Source: Nocardiopsis algeriensis
Lineage (GTDB): Bacteria; Actinomycetota; Actinomycetes; Streptosporangiales; Streptosporangiaceae
Direction of reading: 5' to 3'
DNA length: 64,000 nucleotides
Assembly: GCF_014203695.1 (NCBI RefSeq)
Contig: NZ_JACHJO010000004.1
Coordinates: 417,298 to 481,297 of the forward strand
Of the stretch, positions 16,470-27,650 are shown piece after piece. Within the stretch, counting starts at the first letter, position 1. Each line of letters starts with the position of its first letter. Below the pieces are notes generated by a model. The model was not told the origin of the DNA, did no database searches, and was given only the letters and a program-made list of their open reading frames with translations. The translations under genes were made by a program, and so were the position numbers.

Positions 16470-18236
16470 TCAGTCCCGCTCCGCCCCCAGCCCGGTGAGG
16501 GAGCGCACCCGCAACTCCGTGAAGAGCGCGTTGTCGCGTTCGGAGGAGAGCAGGCTGCCGACCACCGCGCACAGGAAACCGATCGGCACGGCCACGAGTG
16601 CCGGGTTCTCCATGGGGAAGAGCTGGATGTCGATCCATGCGGGCAGCAGCGACAGGTTCTCCCCGGTCACCGGGTCGGTCTTGCCCGACACCACCGGCGA
16701 CAGCAGCATGAGGAGGAGGGTCGCCGACAGCCCGCCGTAGACGCCCCACTCCACGCCCCGGGTGTTGAACCGTCGCCAGAACATGGTGAGCACGATGACG
16801 GGGAGGTTCGCGGCGGCCGCGATGGCGAAGGCCAGCCCCACGAGGAAAGCCACGTTCATCTCCTGGGCCCCGACCGCCAGGACGACGGCGGCCCCGCCCA
16901 CGAGGCAGGCCGACAGGCGCGCCGCCCCCATCTCCTGCGACTCGCGCGGCCTGCCCCACATCAGCACGTGCCCGAACAGGTCGTGGGCGATGGAGGACGA
17001 GGACGCCAGGGTGAGACTGGCGATCACGGCGAGGATGGTCGCCAGCGCGACCGCGGAGATGAGCGCGAGCAGGACCGCGGCTCCCGCCGGTCCGGCGGCG
17101 AGCCGCCCCAGTTCCTCGGCCAGCAGCGGTACGGCGCTGTTCCCGGAGGGGTCCAGGTCGGTGATCCGCTCCGGTCCCACGAGCGCGGCCGCGCCGAAGC
17201 CCAGTGCGAGCGTCATGAGGTAGAAGGCGCCGACCATGAGGATGGTCCGGTTGACGGAGGAGCGCGCCGCACGTCCGTCGGGCACCGTGTAGAAGCGGAT
17301 GAGGATGTGCGGCAGGGCTGTCGTGCCCAGCACCAGGGCCAGGCCCAGGCTGACGAGGTCGAGCTTGTTGTACAGGGTCCGCACCGCGTCCCCCGGTACC
17401 TCCGTGCCGAAGCGCAGCCCCGGTTCGAGAAAGGCCTGGCCGTGCCCGCCCGCGTCGGCCGCCGCGTCCAGGAGGGCGAGCGGATCGAAGGAGAAGGCGG
17501 CCAGCACCAGGAGGGTGAGCAGCCCCGTCGCGCCCAGCAGCACGACGGCCTTGATGATCTGCAGCCAGGTGGCGGCCTTCATGCCGCCGTACATGACGTA
17601 GACGATCATGAGCACGCCGACGAGCACGATGGCCGCGGTGCGGGCCTGTCCGGCGTCCATGCCCAGGAAGGTGCCGCCGTCGTGCAGCCCCAGCAGAACC
17701 GCGACCAGCGCCCCCGCGCCGACCATCTGCGCGACGAGGTAGAACACGCACACCGTGACGGTGGAGACGGTGCAGGCCAGGCGCACGCGCATGCGCCTCA
17801 TGCGGAACGCGGGCAGGTCGGCCATGGTGAAGCGGCCGGTGTTGCGCGTCAGCTGGGCCATGGGCAGCACCAGCAGCCAGGCCACCAGGAAGCCGACGGA
17901 GTACAGGAAGCCGTCGTAGCCCTGGAGGGAGATCATGCCGGCGATGCCCAGGAACGAGGCCGCGGACAGGTAGTCGCCGGTGAGCGCGAGGCCGTTCTGG
18001 GTGCTGGAGAACCCGCGTCCGCCCGCGTAGTAGTCGACCGCGCCGCGGGTGGTGCGCCGGGCCCGGACCGTGACGGCGAGGGTGACCAGGACGAACAGGG
18101 CGCACAGGGCGAAGGTCCAGGCGTTGGCGGCGCCGGGGCCGCCCACCAGGCTCGCGGCCTGGGCGGGGTCGGGGGACACGGCGCCGCCTCCCGTGGCGGC
18201 GCCGCCCCCCACCGCCGGGGCGAGAGCGGAGGTCAC
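16470..18236 (-). CDS. Sodium:solute symporter, ActP-type (acetate/monocarboxylate uptake)
   Basis: A 588-residue integral membrane protein with about 13 hydrophobic spans. VDYYAGGRGFSSTQNGLALTG (residues about 68-88) and the following ASFLGIAGMISLQGYDGFLY are characteristic of the acetate-permease branch of the SSS family. ALPHILIRFYTVPD in the middle is also typical of ActP. It would import acetate or a related short carboxylate with Na+. GTG 18236 overlaps the stop of the DUF485 gene as GTGA with GGAGGAG upstream; the yjcH-actP order is the familiar pairing. The longer open frame upstream is a shadow. Confidence 0.9.
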   Translation of the reverse strand: MTSALAPAVGGGAATGGGAVSPDPAQAASLVGGPGAANAWTFALCALFVLVTLAVTVRARRTTRGAVDYYAGGRGFSSTQNGLALTGDYLSAASFLGIAGMISLQGYDGFLYSVGFLVAWLLVLPMAQLTRNTGRFTMADLPAFRMRRMRVRLACTVSTVTVCVFYLVAQMVGAGALVAVLLGLHDGGTFLGMDAGQARTAAIVLVGVLMIVYVMYGGMKAATWLQIIKAVVLLGATGLLTLLVLAAFSFDPLALLDAAADAGGHGQAFLEPGLRFGTEVPGDAVRTLYNKLDLVSLGLALVLGTTALPHILIRFYTVPDGRAARSSVNRTILMVGAFYLMTLALGFGAAALVGPERITDLDPSGNSAVPLLAEELGRLAAGPAGAAVLLALISAVALATILAVIASLTLASSSSIAHDLFGHVLMWGRPRESQEMGAARLSACLVGGAAVVLAVGAQEMNVAFLVGLAFAIAAAANLPVIVLTMFWRRFNTRGVEWGVYGGLSATLLLMLLSPVVSGKTDPVTGENLSLLPAWIDIQLFPMENPALVAVPIGFLCAVVGSLLSSERDNALFTELRVRSLTGLGAERD

Positions 18237-18712
18237 AGCTCCTCCGCCGTCACGTCCCGGCCACCGCGGCGGTGGGCGTGCGGCGCGCCCGCACACCCGA
18301 CGCCGCGGGCCTGGTCGCGGACCTGCTCGGCGAGGAGGTCGGTGGAGCGTGCGGAGAAACGCTCGAACCCCCAGGCGAGCAGGAAGACGACCAGGAACTG
18401 GCCCATTCCCGCCAGGAGCGCGACATTGACAGGTCCGACGACCCGGATCGCCAGGAAATCGCGCCCGTAGGCGGAGAACAGGAGATAGGACATGTAACTG
18501 AGCATGAATGCCAGGACGAGAAGACCGGCGTGGACGGCGAATAGCCTTCGCAATCGGACAAAGCGCGGATCGACCGACAGCCGCTCGTAGGCGTCGGCCC
18601 TGCTTTCCCGCGCGCGCCTGCGGGCCGCGGCCGCATGCGGTCCGTGCGGGTCCGGCGCCGCGTCGCGCTCCCCCGCGCTTTCTCTGTGGGCGCCCTCCAT
18701 GTACTCGACCAC
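18233..18712 (-). CDS. DUF485 small membrane protein, partner of the symporter
   Basis: A 159-residue protein with a charged N-terminal tail (residues 1-55), two transmembrane segments (about 62-85 and 97-118) and a polar C-terminus, the layout of YjcH/DUF485. The motif PRFVRLRR just before the first span is typical. It is always found beside ActP-like symporters and is presumed to support them. GTG 18712 has GGGGAG five bases upstream; an in-frame ATG four codons later is possible. Confidence 0.88.
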   Translation of the reverse strand: MVEYMEGAHRESAGERDAAPDPHGPHAAAARRRARESRADAYERLSVDPRFVRLRRLFAVHAGLLVLAFMLSYMSYLLFSAYGRDFLAIRVVGPVNVALLAGMGQFLVVFLLAWGFERFSARSTDLLAEQVRDQARGVGCAGAPHAHRRGGRDVTAEEL

Positions 18713-19176
18713 GGCACTCCCCGTTCCTCTCCGCGGACACGCCTCCCCGGGCGTCCGTCATTTCCCCGGCCCCGCCTTCCGCACGCGGGCGCGGTCACGG
18801 CCTCGCACACCGGGACGGGCAACACCCTAGCCACGCGGAGACACCTGTGTTCATCAAATGCACAAATCATCTGCTGTTTCGCGTACACCCACACGCCCAA
18901 AACCGGCAAAATGGATATCGGGGAATTACGCACCCTCTTTCCCGCGCGCTTTCAGGCACACGGGGACACACGGCCCGACGCCTTCGGAAGCCCCTGGTCA
19001 CCGGGGCGGACGCGGACGAGCGCGGGCGCATCCGCTCCGCGTCTTCGCTAGGCTTCGGGGCGACCCCGGACCCCGTACGCGGAACTCTCCGTGTATGCCG
19101 GTTTTCCATGTTCGTACATGTGTATGATTGATGGGGTCCTGCACTGTTCACGCAATACCGAAGGGAACTCCCCGCC
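18713..19176. other. Intergenic divergent promoter region
   Basis: 464 bases between the DUF485 gene and the Lsr2-like gene. Bases 18840-18930 and 19090-19140 are conspicuously A/T-rich for this genome. Apart from the promoter elements noted separately I see no gene in it. Confidence 0.5.
19107..19128 (+). promoter_or_regulatory. Palindrome CATGT-tcgt-ACATG overlapping a TATGAT -10 element
   Basis: A perfect 5+5 inverted repeat (19107-19120) is followed at 19123-19128 by TATGAT, close to the -10 consensus, about 50 bases before the GTG of the Lsr2-like gene. The palindrome would cover the spacer region, a usual operator position. Confidence 0.45.
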
Positions 19177-19449
19177 GTGGTCACCGAGGTCTTCACGCTC
19201 AAGTACTGCGATCCCCACGCCGTCCGTGAGGAGAAGGTCGAGGCGACTGAGGTCATCCAGTTCGCCTGGGAGGGTGCCGTCCGCGAGGTCGACGCCTGCA
19301 CCGACTGCTTCAAGGAGCACGAGAGCCGCTTCGAGCCGCTCGTCGACTACTCGCGTCCGGTGAAGAAGCGCCGTGCCGCCAAGAAGGCCGACGCGCCCGC
19401 CGGAAAGGCCGACGCGCCCGCCGGGCAGGGCGCCGGGAGCGGCGAGTAG
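19177..19449 (+). CDS. Small Lsr2-like protein with a lysine-rich tail
   Basis: A 90-residue protein. Residues about 20-60 (TEVIQFAWEGAVREVD, then RFEPLVDYSRPV) follow the strand-strand-helix pattern of the Lsr2 N-terminal dimerisation domain, including the DG-EID-like turn and the PYV-like end. The tail is a KKRRAAKK cluster and Ala/Pro/Gly repeats instead of the Lsr2 arginine-glycine DNA-binding domain. A CTDC pair could bind metal. The GTG start has AAGGGA upstream. A nucleoid-associated or Lsr2-modulating role is inferred; similarity is weak and by eye. Confidence 0.6.
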   Translation: MVTEVFTLKYCDPHAVREEKVEATEVIQFAWEGAVREVDACTDCFKEHESRFEPLVDYSRPVKKRRAAKKADAPAGKADAPAGQGAGSGE

Positions 19450-19464
19450 CCCTCCGTCCCGGAA

Positions 19465-19499
19465 CGGGGCCCGCGACCACACGGTGGTCGCGGGCCCCG
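19465..19499. terminator. Bidirectional terminator hairpin
   Basis: Perfect stem, CGGGGCCCGCGACCAC paired with its complement around a two-base loop, between the convergent Lsr2-like gene and hutI. Confidence 0.85.
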
Positions 19500-19525
19500 C
19501 GCTCTTGTGTGCACGCCGGGCACCC

Positions 19526-20755
19526 TCACCCCCTGTGTCCGGGATCCCCCGCGACGAGCTGCCCGTCCTTCCACACCGCCGCCACCTGGGGCACCCCCGG
19601 CCGGTACGCGAGGTAGACGTGGTGGGGCGCCTCCAGGAGCACCAGATCGGCACGTGCTCCCGGGGCGAGGTGGCCCACGTCGGTACGGCGCAGCGCCCGG
19701 GCACCGCCCGCCGTGGCCGACCACACCGCCTCGTCAGGGGTCATCCCCATGTCCCGCACCGCGACGGCGATGCAGAAGGCCAGGCTCGACGTGAAGCAGG
19801 AACCGGGGTTGCAGTCGCTCGCCAGGGCCACGACCGCACCCGCGTCGAGAAGCGCCCGGGCGTCGGGATAGGGCCGGCGCGTGGAGAAGTCGACGCCGGG
19901 CAGCAGGGTGGCCACGGTCGGCCGGGGCCTCCGGGCCGCCTGGGCCAAGGCGTCGACGTCCTCCGCCGACAGGCAGGTGCAGTGGTCGACCGAGGCCGCG
20001 CCCAGCTCCACCGCCAGGCGCACCCCGGGCCCCGGGCCGAGCTGGTTGCCGTGCACGCGCGGCAGCAGGCCGCGCGCCGTTCCTGCGGTGAGGACCCGCC
20101 GCGCGGCGTCCTCGTCGAAGGCCCCGCGCTCGCAGAAGACGTCGATCCACCGCGCCCGGGGCGCGCAGGCCTCCAGCATGGGACCGGTGACCAGGTCGAC
20201 GTAGCCGGCCGGATCGTCGGCGTACTCGGGGGGAACCACGTGCGCACCCAGGAAGGTCGTCTCCTCGGTGACCCGGGCCGCCACGGAGAGGCTGCGCGCC
20301 TCGTCGTCGACGGTGAGGCCGTAGCCGGACTTGACCTCCAGCGTGGTGGTGCCCTGGGCGCGGGCCTCGCGGACCAGGCGGCGGGCCCCTTCGAGCAGTT
20401 CGGCGTCGGTGGCCGCGCGGGTGGCGGCCACCGTGGTCCGGATGCCTCCCGCCGTGTACGGGCGCCCGCTCATCCGGGCGGCGAACTCGCGGCTGCGGTC
20501 ACCCGCGAAAACGATGTGGGAGTGGCTGTCGACGAATCCGGGGACGACGCAGCGCCCCTCGGCGTCCACGCGCACGTCGGCGGCGGGCGCCCGGCCCCGG
20601 GGGCCGCACCAGGCCACCCGGCCGTCCTCGACGACCAGGGCGGCGTCGGACATCTCCCCGACGGCCCCCTGCCCGAGCGAGGGGTCGTTGGTCACCAGCG
20701 TCCCGATCGCGTCGACGAGGAGGCTGGAGGGCACGGCGGAGCTGTCGGTGCTCAA
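19526..20755 (-). CDS. hutI: Imidazolonepropionase
   Basis: A 409-residue amidohydrolase-superfamily enzyme hydrolysing imidazolone-5-propionate to N-formimidoyl-L-glutamate, the third step of histidine breakdown. Metal ligands appear in [11 protein letters not shown], then [10 protein letters not shown], then VHGNQLG with VDHCTCLS, and the terminal Asp in ASDCNPGS; the family's usual length is about 400. A TTG at 20755 is the likely start: AAGGAG lies eight bases upstream and TTGA overlaps the hutF stop. A GTG seven codons later has no ribosome site. It is the last gene of the hut operon. Confidence 0.93.
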   Translation of the reverse strand: MSTDSSAVPSSLLVDAIGTLVTNDPSLGQGAVGEMSDAALVVEDGRVAWCGPRGRAPAADVRVDAEGRCVVPGFVDSHSHIVFAGDRSREFAARMSGRPYTAGGIRTTVAATRAATDAELLEGARRLVREARAQGTTTLEVKSGYGLTVDDEARSLSVAARVTEETTFLGAHVVPPEYADDPAGYVDLVTGPMLEACAPRARWIDVFCERGAFDEDAARRVLTAGTARGLLPRVHGNQLGPGPGVRLAVELGAASVDHCTCLSAEDVDALAQAARRPRPTVATLLPGVDFSTRRPYPDARALLDAGAVVALASDCNPGSCFTSSLAFCIAVAVRDMGMTPDEAVWSATAGGARALRRTDVGHLAPGARADLVLLEAPHHVYLAYRPGVPQVAAVWKDGQLVAGDPGHRG

Positions 20756-22101
20756 CTGAGGATCTCCTTGATCACGGTGTCGAGGTCCCGGGCGGCGTCG
20801 GGCAGGAGCATGTGGACGCCGTCCCGGACGATCCAGCGCCCGTCGGCCATGACATGGCGCACGTCGGCGGAAGTGGCCGCGAAGACCACGGCGTCGGTGG
20901 CCCGGGCCGGATCGGCCCCGGCCAGCCGGAGGCTGTCGAGGGAGATGTTGACCAGGTCGGCGCGGGCCCCGGCCGCCAGGACCCCGGCCTCGCCCGGCTC
21001 CCAGCCCAGGGAGGTGTGGGCGGTGGCGGCGCGGAGCAGGTCCCCGGTGCCCAGGGTCCCGCGCCGCAGGGTGCGCAGCCGCTCGTGGAGCTCGACCGCT
21101 CGGGCCTCCTCGAACATGTCGGTCATCGCGTGCTGGTCGGTGCCCAGGCTCAGCGGGGCGGGCCGCAGGTCGCCGGTGCGCGGCAGCCCGTCGGCCAGGT
21201 CCCGCTCGGTCGTGGGACACAGGCACACGCCGGCACCGCCGGCACGGACGTCGGCGACGTCGGCGTCGGTCAGATGGGTGGCGTGCACGAGGCTGCTGCG
21301 GGGGGTGAGCGCCCCCGCGTCGGCCAGCAGTGCCACGGGGGTGCGGCCGTAGGCGGCCAGGCAGGCGGCGTTCTCGGCGGGCTGCTCGGAGACGTGGACG
21401 TGCAGCGGAGCCCCCCTCCCTGCGGCGAACGAGGCGACCTCGTGCAGCTGCCGGGAGGGGACGGCCCGTACCGAATGGGCCGCGGCACCCACCCGCACGT
21501 GCTCTCCGACCGCGCCGAGCGCGGCGACCCGCTCGGCCCATTCCGCGGCGTCGCCGTCGCCGAACCGCAGCTGCGGCCCGGCCAGGGGGAGGTGCTCCCC
21601 GCCCTCCAGGCCGCCGGACAGGTAGCAGGTGTCCAGCAGGGTGAGGCGGATCCCGGCGTCGGCGGCGGCCCGGGCCAGGGCACGGCCCATGGTGTTGGGG
21701 TCGTCGTAGCGGGTTCCGCCGGGGGCGTGGTGCAGGTAGTGGAACTCGCCCACGCATGTCACCCCGGCCAGGGCCATCTCGGCGTAGACGGCGCGTGCCA
21801 ACCGCAGACAGGAGTCGGGGGTGAGGCGCTCGGCGACCCGGTACATCGCCTCGCGCCAGGTCCAGAACGATCCCCTGCCTGCGTGGGTGCGCCCGCGCAG
21901 GGCCCGGTGGAAGGCATGCGAGTGGGCGTTGGCCAGCCCCGGCAGGGTGAGGCCGGGGAGCACCTCGGCACCGGCGGGCGCCGGCACGGACGAGGTGACC
22001 GAGGAGATCCGCCCGCCCCGCGTCTCCAGGAGCACCCCCGGCTCGGGGGAGCCGTCGCCGCTGCCCGTCCACGCCCACGCGCACCAGTAGGAGCGGGTCA
22101 C
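20752..22101 (-). CDS. hutF: Formimidoylglutamate deiminase
   Basis: A 449-residue amidohydrolase that deiminates N-formimidoyl-glutamate to N-formyl-glutamate. It has [13 protein letters not shown] (the first metal site, with the RALRG extension typical of HutF), [10 protein letters not shown], and [16 protein letters not shown]. It implies the HutF branch of the pathway, normally completed by formylglutamate amidohydrolase. GTG 22101 overlaps the preceding stop (GTGA) and follows GGGGGAGGAGG. Confidence 0.93.
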   Translation of the reverse strand: MTRSYWCAWAWTGSGDGSPEPGVLLETRGGRISSVTSSVPAPAGAEVLPGLTLPGLANAHSHAFHRALRGRTHAGRGSFWTWREAMYRVAERLTPDSCLRLARAVYAEMALAGVTCVGEFHYLHHAPGGTRYDDPNTMGRALARAAADAGIRLTLLDTCYLSGGLEGGEHLPLAGPQLRFGDGDAAEWAERVAALGAVGEHVRVGAAAHSVRAVPSRQLHEVASFAAGRGAPLHVHVSEQPAENAACLAAYGRTPVALLADAGALTPRSSLVHATHLTDADVADVRAGGAGVCLCPTTERDLADGLPRTGDLRPAPLSLGTDQHAMTDMFEEARAVELHERLRTLRRGTLGTGDLLRAATAHTSLGWEPGEAGVLAAGARADLVNISLDSLRLAGADPARATDAVVFAATSADVRHVMADGRWIVRDGVHMLLPDAARDLDTVIKEILS

Positions 22102-23360
22102 CGGGCCTCCTCCCCCACCGGCCGGGCCAGCAGGTCCTGCAGGACGTCGGCCAGGGCCGCGACACCGGCGTGGCAGTCCTCGGGCCGGGCCCACTCGCGG
22201 GGCGAGTGGGAGACACCGGTGGGGTTGCGCACGTACAGCATCGCGCTGGGCACGTGCGCGGCCAGGACACCCGCGTCGTGCCCCGCCCCCGTGGGCAGCA
22301 CCGGAACACGGGGTGTCGGCGCGGCCGCGGCGACCACGGCGGCCAGGCGGTCGCGCAGACCCTCGGGGAACTCCACCAGCGGGGTGAGGGACTCACCGGT
22401 CACGGCGGAGGCGACGCCGTGCTCCCGGGCGGCGGCCTCCGCAGCCTCGCCCACCCCCGCCACGACCTTCTCCAACACGTCACCGTCCGCGGCGCGGGCG
22501 TCCAGCCAGGCGGTGACGCGCGCGGGAACGGCGTTGGTGCCGTTGGGGTCCACCTCCACCCGCGCGACGGTGGCGCGGGCGCCGTGGCGCCCGGCCAGTT
22601 CCCGTGCGGCCAGGACGGTGCGGGCGAAGGGCAGCATCGGGTCGCGGCGGCCGCCCAGGAGGGCGGTCCCCGCATGGTCGGCGCGACCGGTGAAGTCCAG
22701 CCGCCACCGCCCGTGCGGCCAGATGGTGCCGGCCACTCCCACCGGGTGGGGGGTGTCCTCCAGGGCCCGCCCCTGTTCCACGTGCAGTTCGACGAACACG
22801 TCGAGCCGGGCCAGCGCCTCGGGGTCCGGGCCGATGCCCTCCGGGTCCAGTCCGGCCCGCTCCATCGCCTGTGCCCACGTGGTGCCGGAGGCGTCGGTGA
22901 GACCGCGCACCCGCTCGGGGGAGACCTCTCCGGCGGTCAGGCGGCTGCCCAGGCAGGGCAGACCGAAGCGGCCGCCCTCCTCCTCGGCGAACACCACGAC
23001 GGCCAGCGGCCGTGACCGGGCTGCGCCGCGCCGGCGCAGTTCGTCCACGGCGGCCAGGGCGCCGACCACCCCGAGGGGACCGTCGAAGGCCCCTCCGGAG
23101 GGAACGGAGTCCAGGTGCGACCCGGTGGCGACGGCGCCGGGCCCGGGCCCTCCCCACCACGCCCACAGGTTTCCGTTGCGGTCGGTGCGCACGTCCAGGC
23201 CGCGCGCGCAGGCCTCCTGGACGAACCAGGCGCGGGCCTCGGTGTCGGCACCGTTCCAGGCGTGGCGGTGGTAACCGCCCTCGGCGCCGCGGCCGACGGC
23301 GGCCAGTTCGGCCCACATGCGGTCGAAGTCACCGGGGGCGGGGACGGGGTGCTCCTTCAC
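22098..23360 (-). CDS. M20-family amidohydrolase (allantoate amidohydrolase-like) in the hut operon
   Basis: A 420-residue zinc amidase of the AllC/N-carbamoyl-L-amino-acid hydrolase group: [26 protein letters not shown], a C-terminal GHDAG, and an SHSPREW motif. In this operon the likely substrate is N-formyl- or N-formimidoyl-glutamate, not allantoate, since the HutF product still needs deformylation and no HutG is present. That is inference; family members annotated as allantoate amidohydrolase occupy the same place in Streptomyces hut operons. GTG 23360 follows GAGGAGGAA, 10 bases after the hutU stop. Confidence 0.85.
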   Translation of the reverse strand: MKEHPVPAPGDFDRMWAELAAVGRGAEGGYHRHAWNGADTEARAWFVQEACARGLDVRTDRNGNLWAWWGGPGPGAVATGSHLDSVPSGGAFDGPLGVVGALAAVDELRRRGAARSRPLAVVVFAEEEGGRFGLPCLGSRLTAGEVSPERVRGLTDASGTTWAQAMERAGLDPEGIGPDPEALARLDVFVELHVEQGRALEDTPHPVGVAGTIWPHGRWRLDFTGRADHAGTALLGGRRDPMLPFARTVLAARELAGRHGARATVARVEVDPNGTNAVPARVTAWLDARAADGDVLEKVVAGVGEAAEAAAREHGVASAVTGESLTPLVEFPEGLRDRLAAVVAAAAPTPRVPVLPTGAGHDAGVLAAHVPSAMLYVRNPTGVSHSPREWARPEDCHAGVAALADVLQDLLARPVGEEAR

Positions 23361-23370
23361 GGCTTCCTCC

Positions 23371-25032
<1,662 letters not shown>

Positions 25033-25063
25033 GACCCTCCTCGGGTTCGGGAGAAGACGCGGT

Positions 25064-26611
25064 TCAGAGGAGCGGAACGACGGACTCGGCGGCGGCCAGG
25101 ACGGTGCCGTCGGCGACGAGGGCCGCGGCGGCGGCGATCTCGGGGGCCAGGTGGCGGTCGGGACCCGGTCCCGGAACGTGCTCGCGCAGCGCGCGCACGA
25201 CCGCGCCGGTGGCGGGTCCGGGCTCCAGCGGGGCCCGCAGGTCCAGGGCCCGGGCGGCGGTGAGCAGCTCGACGGCGAGGACACTGGTGAGGCCGTCGAC
25301 GGCGCGGCGCAGCTTGCGCCCGGCCGCCCACCCCATGGAGACGTGGTCCTCCTGCATGGCCGAGCTCGGGATGGAGTCGACGGCGGCGGGCACGGCCAGG
25401 CGTTTGAGCTCGGAGACGATCGCGGCCTGGGTGTACTGGGCGATCATGTGCCCCGAGTCCACCCCGGGGTCGTCGGCCAGGAAGGCCGGCAGGCCGTGGG
25501 AGCGGGCCACGTCGAGCATGCGGTCGGTGCGGCGCTCGGCGATGGAGGCGACGTCGGCGGCCGCGATGGCCAGGAAGTCGAGCACATAGGCCACCGGGGC
25601 ACCGTGGAAGTTGCCGTTGGACTCCACCCTGCCGTCGTCGAGCACGACGGGGTTGTCGATGACGCTGTCGAGCTCGCGCCCGGCGACGGTCAGCGCATGG
25701 GCGAGGGTGTCGCGGGCGGCACCGGCGACCTGGGGCGCGCAGCGCAGCGAGTAGGCGTCCTGGACCCGGTTGCAGTCGGGGCCGCGGTGGGAGGCCACGA
25801 TCGGCGAGTCGGCCAGGAGGGCACGCAGATTGGCGGCGGAGGCGGCCTGGCCGGGGTGGGGGCGCAGCCGCTGCAGCTCCTCGGCGAACACGCGGTCGGT
25901 GCCCAGCAGCGCCTCGACGCTCATGGCGGCGGTGACGTCGGCGGTCCTGAGCAGCCGCTCCAGGTCCTGACAGGCCAGGACGAGCATGCCGAGCATGCCG
26001 TCGGTGCCGTTGATCAGCGCCAGGCCCTCCTTGGCGCCCAGCTCGACGGGCGCGATCCCGGCCGCGCGCATGGCCTCCGCCGCGGGCACGCACCCGCCGG
26101 AGGCGTCGCGCACCCGGCCCTCCCCCATGAGGGCGAGCGCCACGTGGGACAGGGGCGCCAGATCCCCGGAGCAGCCCAGGCTCCCGTACTCGTGCACGAC
26201 CGGGGTGATCCGCGCGTTGAGCAGAGCGGCGAGCGTCTCCGCCGTGGCGGGCCGCACGCCGGTGCTCCCCGTGGCCAGGGTGCGCAGGCGCAGCAGCATG
26301 AGGGCGCGCACGACCTCGCGCTCCACCTCGGGGCCGGACCCGGCGGCGTGGGAGCGGACCAGCGAGCGCTGGAGGGAGGCTCTCGAACCGGGGGCGATGT
26401 GGCGGGTGGCCAAGGCCCCGAACCCGGTGCTGACGCCGTAGGCGGGGTCCGGTGCGGCCGCGAGCGCCTCGACCCGCTCGCGGCCGCACCGGAGGGCCTT
26501 GAGGGAGTCCTCCGAGAGGGTGACGGACGCCCCGGAGCGGGCGACGGCGAGGACCTGGGCGGGGGTGAGAGGGGCACCACCCACGACGACGGGCGAAACT
26601 GCTGTGGACAT
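25064..26611 (-). CDS. hutH: Histidine ammonia-lyase
   Basis: A 515-residue enzyme deaminating L-histidine to urocanate, committing histidine to degradation. YGVSTGFG (residues 58-65), NGTDGMLG and the [11 protein letters not shown] segment are typical. The residues that cyclise into the MIO electrophile read Cys147-Ser148-Gly149, whereas most characterised lyases have Ala-Ser-Gly; I recall Cys in some actinobacterial HutH proteins. The ATG at 26611 leads the five-gene operon; ribosome-site support is weak. It is divergent from the IclR-family regulator, with a candidate operator between. Confidence 0.93.
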   Translation of the reverse strand: MSTAVSPVVVGGAPLTPAQVLAVARSGASVTLSEDSLKALRCGRERVEALAAAPDPAYGVSTGFGALATRHIAPGSRASLQRSLVRSHAAGSGPEVEREVVRALMLLRLRTLATGSTGVRPATAETLAALLNARITPVVHEYGSLGCSGDLAPLSHVALALMGEGRVRDASGGCVPAAEAMRAAGIAPVELGAKEGLALINGTDGMLGMLVLACQDLERLLRTADVTAAMSVEALLGTDRVFAEELQRLRPHPGQAASAANLRALLADSPIVASHRGPDCNRVQDAYSLRCAPQVAGAARDTLAHALTVAGRELDSVIDNPVVLDDGRVESNGNFHGAPVAYVLDFLAIAAADVASIAERRTDRMLDVARSHGLPAFLADDPGVDSGHMIAQYTQAAIVSELKRLAVPAAVDSIPSSAMQEDHVSMGWAAGRKLRRAVDGLTSVLAVELLTAARALDLRAPLEPGPATGAVVRALREHVPGPGPDRHLAPEIAAAAALVADGTVLAAAESVVPLL

Positions 26612-26664
26612 GCCCCCATTGGATCCCGCACGCCACCTCCGCGAAAGCGCTGACACGGGAGTTC

Positions 26665-26682
26665 TGTCCGACATCCCGGACA
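26665..26682. promoter_or_regulatory. Candidate operator TGTCCG-N6-CGGACA between hutH and the IclR gene
   Basis: A perfect six-base inverted repeat 54 bases upstream of hutH. A second, looser one (TTCGGCG...CGCCGAA, about 26770-26800, framed by GGATCC on both sides) lies nearer the regulator gene. Placement suits autoregulated control of the divergent hut operon. Confidence 0.45.
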
Positions 26683-26834
26683 CCGCCTCAGGGGCCCGGC
26701 TCGGCGGACCGCCCGCATCTCGCGCCCCGGCGCCGGTGCGGCTCCGGTCCAGCTGGATCCGGTTTCGCTTCGGCGCCGTGTCGGCGCTCCTTCGCCGAAG
26801 GGGATCCGAACGGGCACCGTGGAAGAATGAGGAC

Positions 26835-27650
26835 ATGAGCCTCGTCCCCGCCGCGACGCGCGCACTGCGGCTGCTGCGCCTCCTGGCGACCCGGCCGGGT
26901 CCGGTGTCGGCCTCGGCGGCCGCCGCCGAGCTGGGCATCCCACGGTCGAGCGTCTACCAGCTGCTGGAGGCGATGGCCGAGGAGGGTTTCGTGACCCACC
27001 TGCCCGAGGAGCGGCGGTGGGGGCTGGGCGTGGCGGCCTTCGAGATCGGGTCGGCCTACCTCCGCCACGACGGCATGGAGCGGCTGGCGCGCCCGCTGCT
27101 GAGCCGGCTCACCGAGTCCACCGGCGCCACGGCGCATCTGGGCGTGCTGCACGGCGCGGACACCCTCTACCTGCTCAAGGAGCAGCCGCCGCACGTGCCG
27201 CCGCTGGTCACCGCCGTGGGTGTGCGGCTGCCCGCGCACCTGACCGCCTCGGGCCGGGCGATGCTGGCGCTGCTGCCGAGGGCACAGGTGCGCGCCCTGT
27301 ACCCGGACGCGGCGGCGTTCACCACCCGCACCGGGCGCGGGCCCGCCACACCGGCGGAACTGCGCCGGGTGCTGGCCGAGGAGGGGCGGCAGGGGTGGTC
27401 GATCGAGGACGGCCAGGTCACCGAGGGCTTCGTCTCCGTGGCGGCGGCCGCCCTGGACCACAACGGCCGCCCGGCGGCCTCGATCGGCCTCACCGTGCCC
27501 GCTGCCCGCCCGGTCACGCCCCGGGCGCTGGCGGCCCGCGTGCGCGACGCGGCCGCCGACCTCACCCGCAGGCTCAGCGGCCGGACTCCTCCGGCCGGGG
27601 AAGGCGCTCCACGATCCCCGGCAGAGGCGCCGTACGCTCCACCATCTTGA
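26835..27650 (+). CDS. IclR-family regulator, probable hut repressor
   Basis: A 271-residue protein with an N-terminal winged helix (residues 1-65; helix-turn-helix around AAAELGIPRSSVYQLLEAM) and an IclR effector domain (about 80-255; LPAHLTASGRAMLALLP and a C-terminal GFVSVAAAALDHNGRPAASI). The ATG at 26835 follows a GAGGAC site. Its gene is divergent from hutH, so control of histidine use by histidine or urocanate is likely. The 3' end overlaps the next gene on the other strand by 77 bases. Confidence 0.88.
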   Translation: MSLVPAATRALRLLRLLATRPGPVSASAAAAELGIPRSSVYQLLEAMAEEGFVTHLPEERRWGLGVAAFEIGSAYLRHDGMERLARPLLSRLTESTGATAHLGVLHGADTLYLLKEQPPHVPPLVTAVGVRLPAHLTASGRAMLALLPRAQVRALYPDAAAFTTRTGRGPATPAELRRVLAEEGRQGWSIEDGQVTEGFVSVAAAALDHNGRPAASIGLTVPAARPVTPRALAARVRDAAADLTRRLSGRTPPAGEGAPRSPAEAPYAPPS

